Shown here in pieces: positions 1-7,527 of a stretch of DNA of 10,332 nt. A model generated the notes under the pieces. The model ran no database searches, had not been told where the DNA came from, and saw only the letters and a list, made by a program, of their open reading frames with translations. Source of the stretch: Peptococcaceae bacterium (GTDB lineage Bacteria > Bacillota > Dehalobacteriia > UBA4068 > UBA4997); the NCBI GenBank assembly GCA_019421315.1, contig JAHZFN010000242.1:1-10332 (forward strand), in the 5' to 3' direction. Position numbers and translations under genes: made by a program. Every line of letters starts with the position of its first letter. Within the stretch, counting starts at the first letter, position 1.

Positions 1-316
1 CAACGGAGCAGGGGCCGCCGATCATGACGATTTTTTCGGTGCCGCCGATTTTGTAATCGCCCACTTTAACTATGGTGTCTTCGGGGTGGAAAGCACGGTT
101 GACTTTTTTGTAGGGTGCGGCAATGCGGGCAATATCCTGCACGCAATTGATACCCCGCAGAACAACCTCGTCGATGATGGTTGTGTCGCCGATCATGCCG
201 AGAACGGTTTGGTTTTCACCGACGATAACCTGAGTTTTTAAGCCTTTGTCTTCTATGTAATCAACTAAATTTTTGACTTCCAGTTGAGTTGCGTCTTGTT
301 TTAATGTGATAATCAT
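1..316 (-). CDS. aroF: 3-deoxy-7-phosphoheptulonate (DAHP) synthase, N-terminal part, cut by the window edge
   Basis: This enzyme catalyses the first shikimate-pathway step, condensing phosphoenolpyruvate with erythrose 4-phosphate in the cytoplasm. About 105 codons are visible. The first ~65 residues (MIITLKQDATQLEV at the start) resemble the small ferredoxin-like regulatory domain of Thermotoga-type (type I-beta) DAHP synthases. Then comes a linker with AFHPEDT and the start of the barrel with VMIGGPCSV, the family's GPCS motif, at the window edge. The start ATG (314-316) is preceded by AAAAGGAG on the minus strand at good spacing. It lies 39 bp downstream of aroQ and is the last visible gene of the aro operon. 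The N-terminal domain suggests feedback control by an aromatic amino acid (family knowledge), but the ligand cannot be read from this fragment. Confidence 0.9.
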   Translation of the reverse strand, partial: MIITLKQDATQLEVKNLVDYIEDKGLKTQVIVGENQTVLGMIGDTTIIDEVVLRGINCVQDIARIAAPYKKVNRAFHPEDTIVKVGDYKIGGTEKIVMIGGPCSV

Positions 317-355
317 TTTATGTAATCTCCTTTTAGATAAGTAAATTTTTTTATG

Positions 356-796
356 TTATTTTGCTTCGGAAAGCTTTTTTATAAGCTTGTCAACGGCGAT
401 TTTGTAACCGTCGATACCTTTGCCGATGATATGCTCGAAGCACGCCATGCCGGCATAAGAAATCTGCCTGAAATCCTCTCTTTGGGTAACATCGGAAATA
501 TGGATTTCAACGGCGGGCAGTGCCACGCTTTTCAGTGCATCCAAAATGGCAATGCTGGTGTGGGTGTAGGCGGCGGGATTGATGATTATGCCGTCAAATT
601 TGCCGTATGCCTTCTGAATTTCGTCCACAATACCGCCTTCATGGTTGCTTTGGAAAACCTTGACAGCCACTTGCTTTTCCTTGCAGTAATCTTCAATTAT
701 TCTAACCAAATCCCCGTAGGTGGTTCTGCCGTAAATATCGGGTTCTCTGATGCCCAGCATATTCAAATTGGGTCCGTTGATAATCAAAATTTTCAT
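356..796 (-). CDS. aroQ: Type II 3-dehydroquinate dehydratase
   Basis: This enzyme dehydrates 3-dehydroquinate to 3-dehydroshikimate; type II enzymes are small and form dodecamers. The 146-residue length is normal for the family. Visible motifs are the N-terminal NGPNLNMLGIREPDIYG (residues 7-23) with the active-site Arg17 and catalytic Tyr22, QSNHEGG (49-55), the substrate-binding INPAAYTHTS segment (72-81) and VEIHISDVTQREDFR (96-110) with the catalytic His99. The start ATG has AAAGGAG upstream at suitable spacing. The gene lies 28 bp after the aroE-aroK fusion and 39 bp before aroF on the same strand, consistent with one transcript. The 163-codon frame on the opposite strand is its shadow. 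Confidence 0.95.
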   Translation of the reverse strand: MKILIINGPNLNMLGIREPDIYGRTTYGDLVRIIEDYCKEKQVAVKVFQSNHEGGIVDEIQKAYGKFDGIIINPAAYTHTSIAILDALKSVALPAVEIHISDVTQREDFRQISYAGMACFEHIIGKGIDGYKIAVDKLIKKLSEAK

Positions 797-824
797 ATGA
801 TTAATCTCCTTTTTCGGGGGGTTG

Positions 825-2063
825 TTATTTTAACACAGCCATGATTTTTGCCAGAGTTTCTTCGGCTGTGCCGTTGTTTTCAATTTTATAATCACAGTAA
901 CGGTCGTAAATGTGATATCGTTCCGAATAAAGCTTTTCGATGGCATTTTTGTCTTTGGAAAGGGGGCGGCTTTCGTCTGCCGTCAATTTTTCCAAAGGTC
1001 GGTTGATGAAGATCAAAATGCCGTTTTGCTGTAAACGCTGGATGTTGGAAAAGTCTTTGACAACGCCGCCGCCCGGTGCGATAACCTGAGCGTGTCGGGC
1101 GGCAAAATCGGCAACTGTTTCCTTCTCCAGCTTTCTAAATTGATCCTCGCCCTCTTCTTGGAAAATCAAGGGGATTGACTTGCCTGCTTTTTTAACTATT
1201 TCTTCATCGATGTCAACAAAGGGCAGATTCAGATTTTCGGCAACCTGTCTGCCAAAGGTGGATTTGCCGCAGTCGGGCATACCGATCAAAACGATGTTCC
1301 GCATTTTTTTGCAGAGTTTTAAATAAATTTCCGCATTTTTGGCTTCATCGATGGTTTGTCCTGTAAAAATTTCCGCCGCTTTTTTGGCTTGTGCCACCAG
1401 CATTTCCAAACCGCCGACCGCTTTAACGCCCTGTGCCAGTCCGCATAAAACCAAAGAAGTATTGAGCGGATTGTAGATAACGTCGACTATTGCCTCCAAA
1501 TCGGGCAAAAATGATGTGTTAAAGGGCTTTTCGTAATTGTTGGGGTACATTCCTCTGGGCGATGCATTGAAAATCACCTGCACATCATCGAGGGTTTCTG
1601 CTTGCTCATAGTTGAAGTAAATGCCGCCGCCGCGGCTTACTTTGTAAACGTTTTTGACGCCCAGATACGAGCAGACAGCCGTAATGGTTTTGCAGGTGCC
1701 GCCCGTTCCCAAAATCATCACAGTTTTGTTTTTCAGCTCAATGTTGTTTGCCTCCAGCAAATACAGCAAGCCGTCAAAATCAGTGTTGTAGCCGTGCAAT
1801 TTGCCGCCTCTGTTGACGACGGTGTTGACGGCGCCTATGGCTTCGGCGTTTTCGTCAATTTCGTCCAGATAAGGAATTACAGCTTCCTTATAAGGTATAG
1901 TGACATTGATACCGCTGAAGTTTTTTTCCGTCATAAATTGGGGAAATTCCTCTTTGCTAAGCTCAATCAGATTGTATTCGTAATCTGCCAGCTGCTCGTG
2001 AATCTCCTTGGAAAAGCTGTGACCCAGCTTTTCGCCGATTAATCCGTAAATAGCTTTGTACAT
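825..2063 (-). CDS. aroE-aroK: Bifunctional shikimate dehydrogenase - shikimate kinase fusion
   Basis: One 412-residue protein carries two consecutive pathway steps: NADP(H)-dependent reduction of 3-dehydroshikimate, then ATP-dependent 3-phosphorylation of shikimate. Residues 1 to ~250 are AroE. GHSFS (14-18) lies in the substrate site, NVTIPYK (53-59) holds the catalytic Lys59, NTDFDG (93-98) holds the catalytic Asp95, GTGGTCKT (119-126) is the dinucleotide loop, and GLEMLVAQA is near 218-226. Residues ~254-412 are AroK. GMPDCGKST (261-269) is the Walker A, D284 and D286 are in FVDIDE, R310 is in the FRKLE segment, PGGGVV (330-335) follows, and the ADESRPL lid is at 362-368. The joint is a short helix ending in LKLCKKM with no extra linker domain. 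Met254 sits where a free-standing AroK would start, but I see no break in the frame. AroE is on the short side. The start has AAAGAGG upstream. The 131-bp gap from aroC is the longest inside the aro gene set. Confidence 0.93.
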   Translation of the reverse strand: MYKAIYGLIGEKLGHSFSKEIHEQLADYEYNLIELSKEEFPQFMTEKNFSGINVTIPYKEAVIPYLDEIDENAEAIGAVNTVVNRGGKLHGYNTDFDGLLYLLEANNIELKNKTVMILGTGGTCKTITAVCSYLGVKNVYKVSRGGGIYFNYEQAETLDDVQVIFNASPRGMYPNNYEKPFNTSFLPDLEAIVDVIYNPLNTSLVLCGLAQGVKAVGGLEMLVAQAKKAAEIFTGQTIDEAKNAEIYLKLCKKMRNIVLIGMPDCGKSTFGRQVAENLNLPFVDIDEEIVKKAGKSIPLIFQEEGEDQFRKLEKETVADFAARHAQVIAPGGGVVKDFSNIQRLQQNGILIFINRPLEKLTADESRPLSKDKNAIEKLYSERYHIYDRYCDYKIENNGTAEETLAKIMAVLK

Positions 2064-2194
2064 TTTTTCGTACCTCTTTCTACCGTGCTTCCGTGCTGCG
2101 GTTATTTTGAATATTGTATTTTATCAGAAGCCGTATTTTTTTATTCTGCGGTTCTGTTTTTGACCTGTTATTCTATTTTTTTTAATTGTATTTT

Positions 2195-3301
2195 TTACAG
2201 CATACTGTCTGCGGCATTTTTGCCAAGCAGCAAATCCAGAATACCGATTGCCGTCATGCTGTCTGCCACAATTCTGGCTCTGTGGATAATTGTGGGGTCG
2301 TGCCTGCCTTCGATTTCCAGCGTGGTTTCTTTTTTGGTGCTGTAATCGACGGTGTTTTGCTTCTTGTAGATGGACGGCGTGGGTTTGACGGCAAGACGGG
2401 CTGTTATCGGCATACCGTTGGTTATGCCGCCGTTGATACCACCGTTGTTGTTGGTTGTTGTGAGAATTTTGTCTGTTTCGGGATCGTAACAAAATTCGTC
2501 GTTGGCTGTGCTGCCTTTGGCATTTGCAAAGCCGAACCCCAAGCCGAACTCAACGCCTTTGATTCCCGGAATGCTGAAATAAAGATGGGCAAGGATACTT
2601 TCTGCGGAATCGAAAAAAGGTTCGCCCAAGCCCGTGGGCAGTCCGATTACCGCCGTTTCCAAAATGCCGCCCACCGAATCCTTTTCATCTTTCAGCCTTT
2701 CGATTTCGGCAATCATCTCTTCGCCGATTTTTGCATCGAAAACGGGGAAATATTTGCCTTCAAGCTTCTGTATTTGGCGGTCGATTTCCTCTGCCGTAAC
2801 TGCCAAAGGTTCGTCCTTGATGCCGCCCAGTTCCGCAATGTGGCAGGCGATTTTTATGCCCTTTGCCGCCAAAATCTGACTGCAAATTGCACCTGCTGCC
2901 ACGATGGGAGCCGTTATTCTGCCGGAAAAGTGGCCGCCGCCGCGGTAATCCTGAAAGCCGTGATATTTTTCAAAAGCCGTGTAGTCGGCGTGGGAGGGCC
3001 GCAACAGATTTTTGGTTTTTTCGTAATCCTTGCTGTGCTGGGATGTGTTTTTGATGATAATTGTTAATGGTGTGCCTGTGGTGTGTCTGTTGAAAAAGCC
3101 GCTGATAATTTCAAATCGGTCGGCTTCCTTGCGGGCTGTGGAAATTTTGCCCTGCGGTTTTCTCAAATCCAGCTTGTGCTGAATATCCGCCAAATCCAGA
3201 GGTATGCCTGCCGCCAAACCGTCGATGATGCAGCCGATGGCGGCGCCGTGGGACTCTCCGAAAAGGGTTACTGTCAAATTGCTGCCGAATGTGTTTTTCA
3301 T
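2195..3301 (-). CDS. aroC: Chorismate synthase
   Basis: This enzyme converts 5-enolpyruvylshikimate 3-phosphate to chorismate by trans-1,4-elimination and needs reduced FMN. The protein has 368 residues, a usual length. Family signatures are in order: GESHG (15-19) with the catalytic His18, RPSHAD (101-106), RGGGHFSGRITAP (120-132), the FMN/substrate segment NNNGGINGGITNGMPI (284-299) and GRHDP (332-336). The start codon overlaps the aroB stop by one base (TAATG, 3299-3303), so translation is probably coupled to aroB. The 131 bp downstream, before aroE-aroK, is AT-rich. It shows no clear terminator hairpin, so the operon probably continues. Confidence 0.96.
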   Translation of the reverse strand: MKNTFGSNLTVTLFGESHGAAIGCIIDGLAAGIPLDLADIQHKLDLRKPQGKISTARKEADRFEIISGFFNRHTTGTPLTIIIKNTSQHSKDYEKTKNLLRPSHADYTAFEKYHGFQDYRGGGHFSGRITAPIVAAGAICSQILAAKGIKIACHIAELGGIKDEPLAVTAEEIDRQIQKLEGKYFPVFDAKIGEEMIAEIERLKDEKDSVGGILETAVIGLPTGLGEPFFDSAESILAHLYFSIPGIKGVEFGLGFGFANAKGSTANDEFCYDPETDKILTTTNNNGGINGGITNGMPITARLAVKPTPSIYKKQNTVDYSTKKETTLEIEGRHDPTIIHRARIVADSMTAIGILDLLLGKNAADSML

Positions 3302-4314
3302 TACAGATACCTCCCGATTTCGGCAAGGGGTGTTTTTTGAATTACCGCGTTGCCGATTTCATTTACCAAAATCAAATCTATGCTGTCGGCGTCGCTTTTT
3401 TTGTCGTGGCAGACAGCCTCCATGATTCTTTCCTTGTCATATTGAACTGCGGTCGGCAGACCGAGTTTTTTCAGAACTTTTGCCAGCCGTTCTTTGATTT
3501 CCGTGTTTTCGGTGATCATCATCATGCCGACAGCGACCGCTTCGCCGTGATAAATTTCCGAAAGTCCGTACAGACTTTCAATGCCATGCCCCAGGGTATG
3601 CCCGAAATTGAGGGTTTTGCGGAGACCGGCTTCTTTTTCGTCTTGCTCCACAACACATTTTTTGACTTTTACCGCCTGCAGAATTATGTTTTCGATATGT
3701 TCTTTTATTTCCGACAATGAAAGATTTTCAAAGGTTCTGAAAAGCTCGGCGTCGGCAATCATGCTTGCTTTGACGGCTTCCGCCAGACCGTTTAAATAAT
3801 GACGTTCGGGTAGTGTTTTCAGAGTTTTGGGGTCGATGAAAACAGCCTTGGGCTGGTGAAAAGCACCGACGATGTTTTTAACACCGTTTAAATTGACGGC
3901 GGTTTTGCCGCCGATACTGCTGTCAATTTGGGAAAGGGTTGTGGTGGGAATGTTGATGAAATCTATGCCCCGCATATAAACTGCGGCGGCAAAGCCCGCC
4001 AAATCCCCCATCACGCCGCCGCCGACGGCGATAACCAAATCATGGCGGCTGAAGCCTTCTTTAAGCATTACGGCAAGCAGTCTTTCCAAGGCGGCAAGGC
4101 TTTTGGAGCCTTCGCCTTGGGGGAGAACCTTGATATACGCTTCTTGGCACTGTTTTTGGACGGTTTCCGCATAAATCTGCGGCACACCGTCGTCTGTTAC
4201 AATCAGGACCCTGCGGTTTAAATTCGCCAAAGTGCCGACCTTTTGCAGGATATTTTTTTCTATATAAATGTTGTATTCGTGATTGGGTAGATTGACGGGA
4301 AGTACGGTTTTCAT
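3301..4314 (-). CDS. aroB: 3-dehydroquinate synthase
   Basis: This enzyme makes 3-dehydroquinate from DAHP, using NAD and a divalent metal. It has 337 residues, slightly shorter than many family members (about 350-360). Visible motifs are the GGGVMGD glycine-rich NAD site (98-104), PTTTLSQIDSSIGGKTAVN (123-141), NGLAEAVK with the metal ligand Glu179, NFGHTLGH (236-243) with metal ligand His239, and YHGEAV with metal ligand His256. The start ATG has GAAAGG seven bases upstream. It is the first gene after the terminator that follows pheA, and its stop overlaps the aroC start. Being first, it probably sets the expression of the whole aro gene set. Confidence 0.96.
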   Translation of the reverse strand: MKTVLPVNLPNHEYNIYIEKNILQKVGTLANLNRRVLIVTDDGVPQIYAETVQKQCQEAYIKVLPQGEGSKSLAALERLLAVMLKEGFSRHDLVIAVGGGVMGDLAGFAAAVYMRGIDFINIPTTTLSQIDSSIGGKTAVNLNGVKNIVGAFHQPKAVFIDPKTLKTLPERHYLNGLAEAVKASMIADAELFRTFENLSLSEIKEHIENIILQAVKVKKCVVEQDEKEAGLRKTLNFGHTLGHGIESLYGLSEIYHGEAVAVGMMMITENTEIKERLAKVLKKLGLPTAVQYDKERIMEAVCHDKKSDADSIDLILVNEIGNAVIQKTPLAEIGRYL

Positions 4315-4336
4315 GTTTTTGCCTTTCGATTTTTTT

Positions 4337-4362
4337 AATTTTGGATAACTGAATTTGGATAA
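4337..4362 (-). promoter_or_regulatory. Short direct repeat upstream of aroB, possible operator
   Basis: The sequence tttggataa (plus strand) occurs twice, at 4340-4348 and 4354-4362, with a 14-bp period. It lies in the 67-bp stretch between the terminator T-tract and the aroB start. The area is very AT-rich, and I find no convincing -35/-10 pair on the minus strand. A regulator-binding role is only a possibility. Confidence 0.25.
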
Positions 4363-4381
4363 TTTATAAATAATTGGCAGT

Positions 4382-4414
4382 AAAAAAATAACAGCTGCCC
4401 TGCGGACAACTGTT
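4382..4414 (-). terminator. Rho-independent terminator after pheA
   Basis: On the minus strand AACAGTTGTCC (4414-4404), a GCA loop (4403-4401) and GGGCAGCTGTT (4400-4390) form an 11-bp stem containing two G-T pairs. After one A comes a run of seven T (4388-4382). The stem begins 18 bp beyond the pheA stop. There is no T-tract on the plus-strand side, so it acts in one direction. It separates pheA from the aro operon, or partly attenuates read-through into it. Confidence 0.9.
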
Positions 4415-4431
4415 TTATGCGGGATATTAAA

Positions 4432-5511
4432 TCAGCGGATTGTGTAGGAACCCAGAATTTTTAAAAAATTGCAGGTTTCCCGCAGCTTGGCTGTGAGGAC
4501 TGCGGTTTGCTCGTCCTTCGGGTTGCCGATAACCTCTGCATAAAAATAATATTGCCATGGCAGGTTTTTCATGGGTCGGGATTTAATGCTTTCCAAATTA
4601 AAGCCAAAATCACCGAAAATGCTCATAACTTTTGCCAGCTGACCTGCTTCGTGGCCAACTGTAAAAAGCATATTAAATCGATTTCCGCAGAAATTTCTTT
4701 CTTTGGAAATTACCATAAATCGTGTGGTGTTTTGAGCACTGCTGTTGATATTTTTTGCCAAAACTTCCAAACCGAAAATTTCGGCTGTTTCCAGGCTGGC
4801 GATGGCGGCTTGGGTTTTGTCATCTGCTTTGGCAACATATTCTGCTGCCAGGGCAGTGTTGGAATAAGGTACAGCTTGCCAGTGATATCTCTGCAAATAA
4901 TCATGGCATTGGCTCAAAGCTTGCTGATGAGAATAGACTTCTTTAATATCTGCCAAAGCAGAACCTTTTACGCCCAGCAAATTCTGGTTTACGGAAAGGT
5001 CAAAGGAGTCGATAATATTTACATCATAGGTCAAAAGCAGATCCAAAACTTCGCCCACTTCGCCTGTGTAAGAATTTTCAAAAGGAATAATGCCGTAAGC
5101 CACTTCGTCATCAATAACTGCCCTGAAAACATCTTCAAAGCAGGGGTAGGCGGAGGCTTTGGCATTGGGATAGAGTTTTTTTGCGGCGATGCAGGAAAAA
5201 GCACCCTCGGCTCCTTGGTAACCGACGGTGTTTTTATTGAGCTGTGCCTTTTGCCAGGATTTGGAAACATCCATCATGTCCTGCAAAAACTCTTTGTAGT
5301 AAGGTTTTAAACCCGCACTTTGCAGTTTGTCCATTCTGGCAAGGTTTTTGGCAAGAACGTCCGCCTCACGGCTGCTGTCCAAAACGGGCAGATTATTTTC
5401 CGCTTTGTATGCCACAACGTCAGCCACTGCCGCCATTCTTTGCACAAAAAGATCCGCCATCTTTGCGTCAATGGCGTTAATCTGTTGTCTGGCGTTTTCC
5501 AGCTTGTTCAT
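4432..5511 (-). CDS. pheA: P-protein: fused chorismate mutase / prephenate dehydratase with ACT domain
   Basis: This cytoplasmic enzyme converts chorismate to prephenate and then to phenylpyruvate, committing flux to phenylalanine. It has 359 residues in three parts. An AroQ-class chorismate mutase spans ~1-90, with Arg8, Arg25, Lys36, Asp45, Arg48 and Glu49 matching the known active-site set. Prephenate dehydratase spans ~95-270, with GYQGAEGAFS (97-106), IPFENSYTGEVGEVLDLL (142-159) and the NTTRF motif (261-265) containing the catalytic threonine region. An ACT domain spans ~278-359. Its phenylalanine-binding motifs are altered: AGQL (289-292) where E. coli has AGAL, and KSRP (310-313) where E. 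coli has ESRP. It begins with ATG six bases after GGAGG. It is transcribed from a duplicated promoter at ~5587-5629 and is followed directly by a terminator. Confidence 0.95.
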   Translation of the reverse strand: MNKLENARQQINAIDAKMADLFVQRMAAVADVVAYKAENNLPVLDSSREADVLAKNLARMDKLQSAGLKPYYKEFLQDMMDVSKSWQKAQLNKNTVGYQGAEGAFSCIAAKKLYPNAKASAYPCFEDVFRAVIDDEVAYGIIPFENSYTGEVGEVLDLLLTYDVNIIDSFDLSVNQNLLGVKGSALADIKEVYSHQQALSQCHDYLQRYHWQAVPYSNTALAAEYVAKADDKTQAAIASLETAEIFGLEVLAKNINSSAQNTTRFMVISKERNFCGNRFNMLFTVGHEAGQLAKVMSIFGDFGFNLESIKSRPMKNLPWQYYFYAEVIGNPKDEQTAVLTAKLRETCNFLKILGSYTIR

Positions 5512-5586
5512 GACATACCTCCGTGAAAAATTGCAAAATGCGCTTGTTTATGCCGCAAAAGTCAAAAAATATTACAGCATAGCATA

Positions 5587-5629
5587 ATTATAACACTGCC
5601 ATTATAACACTGCAAAAAGCCGTTGTCCA
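5587..5629 (-). promoter_or_regulatory. Tandem extended -10 promoters of pheA
   Basis: On the minus strand TGGACA (5629-5624), a 17-bp spacer and TATAAT (5606-5601) make a near-consensus sigma-A promoter. The -10 is preceded by TGT, an extended -10. A 13-bp stretch containing this -10 is exactly repeated with a 14-bp period, giving a second TGTTATAAT at 5592-5587 whose -35 (TTGCAG) is poor. Transcription would start about 65-80 bp before the pheA ATG. Confidence 0.8.
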
Positions 5630-5832
5630 CAGAAAAACAATGTTTTCAGATAATTTTGACAAAAAGTACAAAATTGCTTTTATGCAGGGCTTTACCGTAA
5701 AAAAATTAGATTTTTGTCAGAGGTTTCAGTGGAAAACATATCATGGCAGTAGGTTAAGCGGGCGGCGAAACGGTTTGGAAAATATTTTATGAAAAAGCGG
5801 AAACAAAACAAGCAAAATCCGAGATAAAACCG

Positions 5833-5861
5833 TTGAGAAACCGCCGAAAAAATGATATAAT
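5833..5861 (+). promoter_or_regulatory. Sigma-A promoter of gltX
   Basis: TTGAGA (5833-5838), exactly 17 bp, then TATAAT (5856-5861): one mismatch from the full consensus. It predicts a leader of about 130 nt before the gltX ATG. gltX, cysS and perhaps later genes depend on it, as no other strong plus-strand promoter is seen before cysS. Confidence 0.8.
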
Positions 5862-5983
5862 TATATAATACAGCTTTAATGTGAGTAATTAGGCAAATTT
5901 GTAAGAAGCCTTGTTAAACGGTTTGCAAAAGCGTTGCTGTATTTTGCAGAAAATTTTTGAGAAATTTTTAATATATTTTGTAC

Positions 5984-5988
5984 GGAGG
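5984..5988 (+). promoter_or_regulatory. Ribosome binding site that fixes the gltX start
   Basis: GGAGG lies ten bases before the ATG at 5999. A longer frame opening at TTG 5978 would place this site inside the gene and add seven residues before the conserved MEKVRVRFAPSPTG start, so the ATG is preferred. Confidence 0.85.
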
Positions 5989-5998
5989 TATTCCCATA

Positions 5999-7444
5999 AT
6001 GGAAAAAGTAAGAGTTCGTTTTGCACCAAGTCCCACAGGTCCTTTGCATATCGGCGGCGCCAGATCTGCATTGTTCAATTATCTTTATGCCAAACAAAAC
6101 GGCGGTGATTTCGTGGTTCGCATTGAAGACACTGACCGTGAAAGATCTTCCAAAGAATCGGAAGAAAATATCAAAGAATCCCTGCGTTGGCTGGGTATTG
6201 ACTGGAACGAAGGCATTGATGTGGGCGGTCCGCACGAACCTTACCGCCAGATGGAGCGTTTGCAGACATATCAAGATGCTGTAAATAAACTGCTGGAAAC
6301 AGGTTATGCTTACTACTGTTACTGTACGGAAGAAGAAATTGAAGCGGAAAAAGAAGAATGCCGCAAAGCAGGCAAAATGCCTATGTATTCCGGCAAATGC
6401 CTGCATATTACTGAAGAAGAAATTGCCGAAAGAAAAGCCCGCGGCATTAAACCCACAATCCGTTTTCATGTAAAAGACGGCGATCCCATCGTTATTCATG
6501 ATTTGGTTCGCGGTGATGTGCAGTTTGAAAGAGACGGTATCGGTGATTTTGTGATTGTGAAATCCGATGGTATTCCCGTTTATAACTTTGCTGTTGTGGT
6601 TGACGACCATTTGATGGAAATTTCCCATGTTCTCCGCGGTGAAGAACATCTTTCCAACACCCCCAGACAAGCGGTTATTTACGAAGCATTGGGCTGGGAA
6701 ATGCCCACATTCGGTCATATTTCCCTTATTTTGTGCAAAGACCGCACCAAGATGAGCAAAAGAAACGGCGATGTTTCCTGCGTTGCCTATAAAGAACACG
6801 GTTATCTGCCTGAGGCTTTGGTGAACTTTTTGGCACTTTTGGGATGGGCTCCCGAAGGCGAAGAGGAAATGTTTACCATTGATGAAATGATTGAAAAATT
6901 CTCTTTGGACAGAGTCAGCAAAAGTCCCGCAGTTTTCGATATCGACAAACTGAAATGGATGAATCAGCAGTATATCAAAAAATTGCCGACAGAAAAATTG
7001 GCAGAGCTGCTGCAGCCGTATGTTGAAGCAGACGGACTGACAGGCGACCGCCTGCTGCTTTTCGCCGAAACCATGGCAAACCACATTGCGGCTTTGGAGG
7101 ATTGCCGAGAATTTCTGCCTTTGATCGAGGGCGGCATTGCGGCAATCACCGATGAAGCGTTGCTGGAAATTCTGCATCAGGAAACTGTGCCTTTGGTTTT
7201 GAAATCCTTCTATGAAAAAGTGAACAATGCCGAAACATTTGATGCAGCGGCAGTTAAAACAGCATTGAAACAAATCCGCAAAGAAAACAAACTGGGCGGT
7301 GCTCAGGTTTTCATGCCTGTTCGTATTGCCGTAACAGGCGAACAGCACGGTCCCGATATTGACAAACTGATTGCTTTGATGGGCAAAGAAACCTACGAAG
7401 CCAGAATTAAACAAACCGCAGCCCAGCTTGGCATTGAGCTGTAA
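5999..7444 (+). CDS. gltX: Glutamyl-tRNA synthetase
   Basis: This class I aminoacyl-tRNA synthetase charges tRNA with glutamate for cytoplasmic translation. It has 481 residues, a normal length. Motifs are RFAPSPTGPLHIGGARSALF, whose HIGG is at 17-20, RIEDTD (41-46), and a zinc-binding CYC (107-109) ... CLH (134-136) set similar to the E. coli CxC...CxH site. VLRGEEHLSNTPRQ (211-224) and KMSKRNGD (251-258) follow. The C-terminal helical anticodon-binding part follows to the end. Whether it discriminates between tRNA-Glu and tRNA-Gln cannot be told from sequence inspection. The start ATG is chosen from the GGAGG at 5984. It is transcribed from the promoter at 5833-5861, and cysS follows after 83 AT-rich bp without a terminator. 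A 512-codon minus-strand frame across this gene is a shadow. Confidence 0.97.
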   Translation: MEKVRVRFAPSPTGPLHIGGARSALFNYLYAKQNGGDFVVRIEDTDRERSSKESEENIKESLRWLGIDWNEGIDVGGPHEPYRQMERLQTYQDAVNKLLETGYAYYCYCTEEEIEAEKEECRKAGKMPMYSGKCLHITEEEIAERKARGIKPTIRFHVKDGDPIVIHDLVRGDVQFERDGIGDFVIVKSDGIPVYNFAVVVDDHLMEISHVLRGEEHLSNTPRQAVIYEALGWEMPTFGHISLILCKDRTKMSKRNGDVSCVAYKEHGYLPEALVNFLALLGWAPEGEEEMFTIDEMIEKFSLDRVSKSPAVFDIDKLKWMNQQYIKKLPTEKLAELLQPYVEADGLTGDRLLLFAETMANHIAALEDCREFLPLIEGGIAAITDEALLEILHQETVPLVLKSFYEKVNNAETFDAAAVKTALKQIRKENKLGGAQVFMPVRIAVTGEQHGPDIDKLIALMGKETYEARIKQTAAQLGIEL

Positions 7445-7527
7445 AAATCAGTATAAAAATCAATATGCGGTTTAAATTAAAAAGCTGAAAATATCATAAG
7501 AAAAATAAGAGTTGAGGAGAATGTTTT

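Larger units (their letters stand above)
5512..5998. other. Divergent intergenic region between pheA and gltX
   Basis: These 487 bp hold the back-to-back promoters of pheA (minus) and gltX (plus), described separately. The gltX leader after its promoter is about 130 nt. Its only hairpin I notice is TGCAAAA (5924-5930) with TTTTGCA (5942-5948), a weak AT-rich stem. No T-box sequence of the AGGGTGGNACCGCG type and no phenylalanine-rich leader peptide are visible. About 5640-5830 contains no gene I can support. A 36-codon frame from 5682 lacks a ribosome binding site. Confidence 0.7.

Noticed and set aside
353..844. 163-codon plus-strand frame
   Set aside because: It is the shadow of aroQ on the opposite strand, with no supporting motifs.
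5623..5631. DnaA-box-like TTGTCCACA
   Set aside because: One mismatch from TTATCCACA, a single copy, and it overlaps the pheA -35 element. No origin features are nearby.
5682..5792. 36-codon plus-strand frame between pheA and gltX
   Set aside because: No ribosome binding site, no recognisable sequence, and its position overlaps the divergent promoter region.
5862..5998. T-box leader of gltX
   Set aside because: No AGGGTGGNACCGCG-like T-box sequence and no terminator/antiterminator pair; only a weak AT-rich hairpin.
5978..5998. TTG start giving gltX seven extra residues
   Set aside because: It would put the strong GGAGG inside the coding region, and the family start fits the ATG at 5999.
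5876..7414. 512-codon open frame on the minus strand
   Set aside because: It lies wholly antisense to gltX, which has all the family motifs. The translation is rich in Phe, Cys, His and Asn without any domain, and there is no promoter or ribosome binding site for it.
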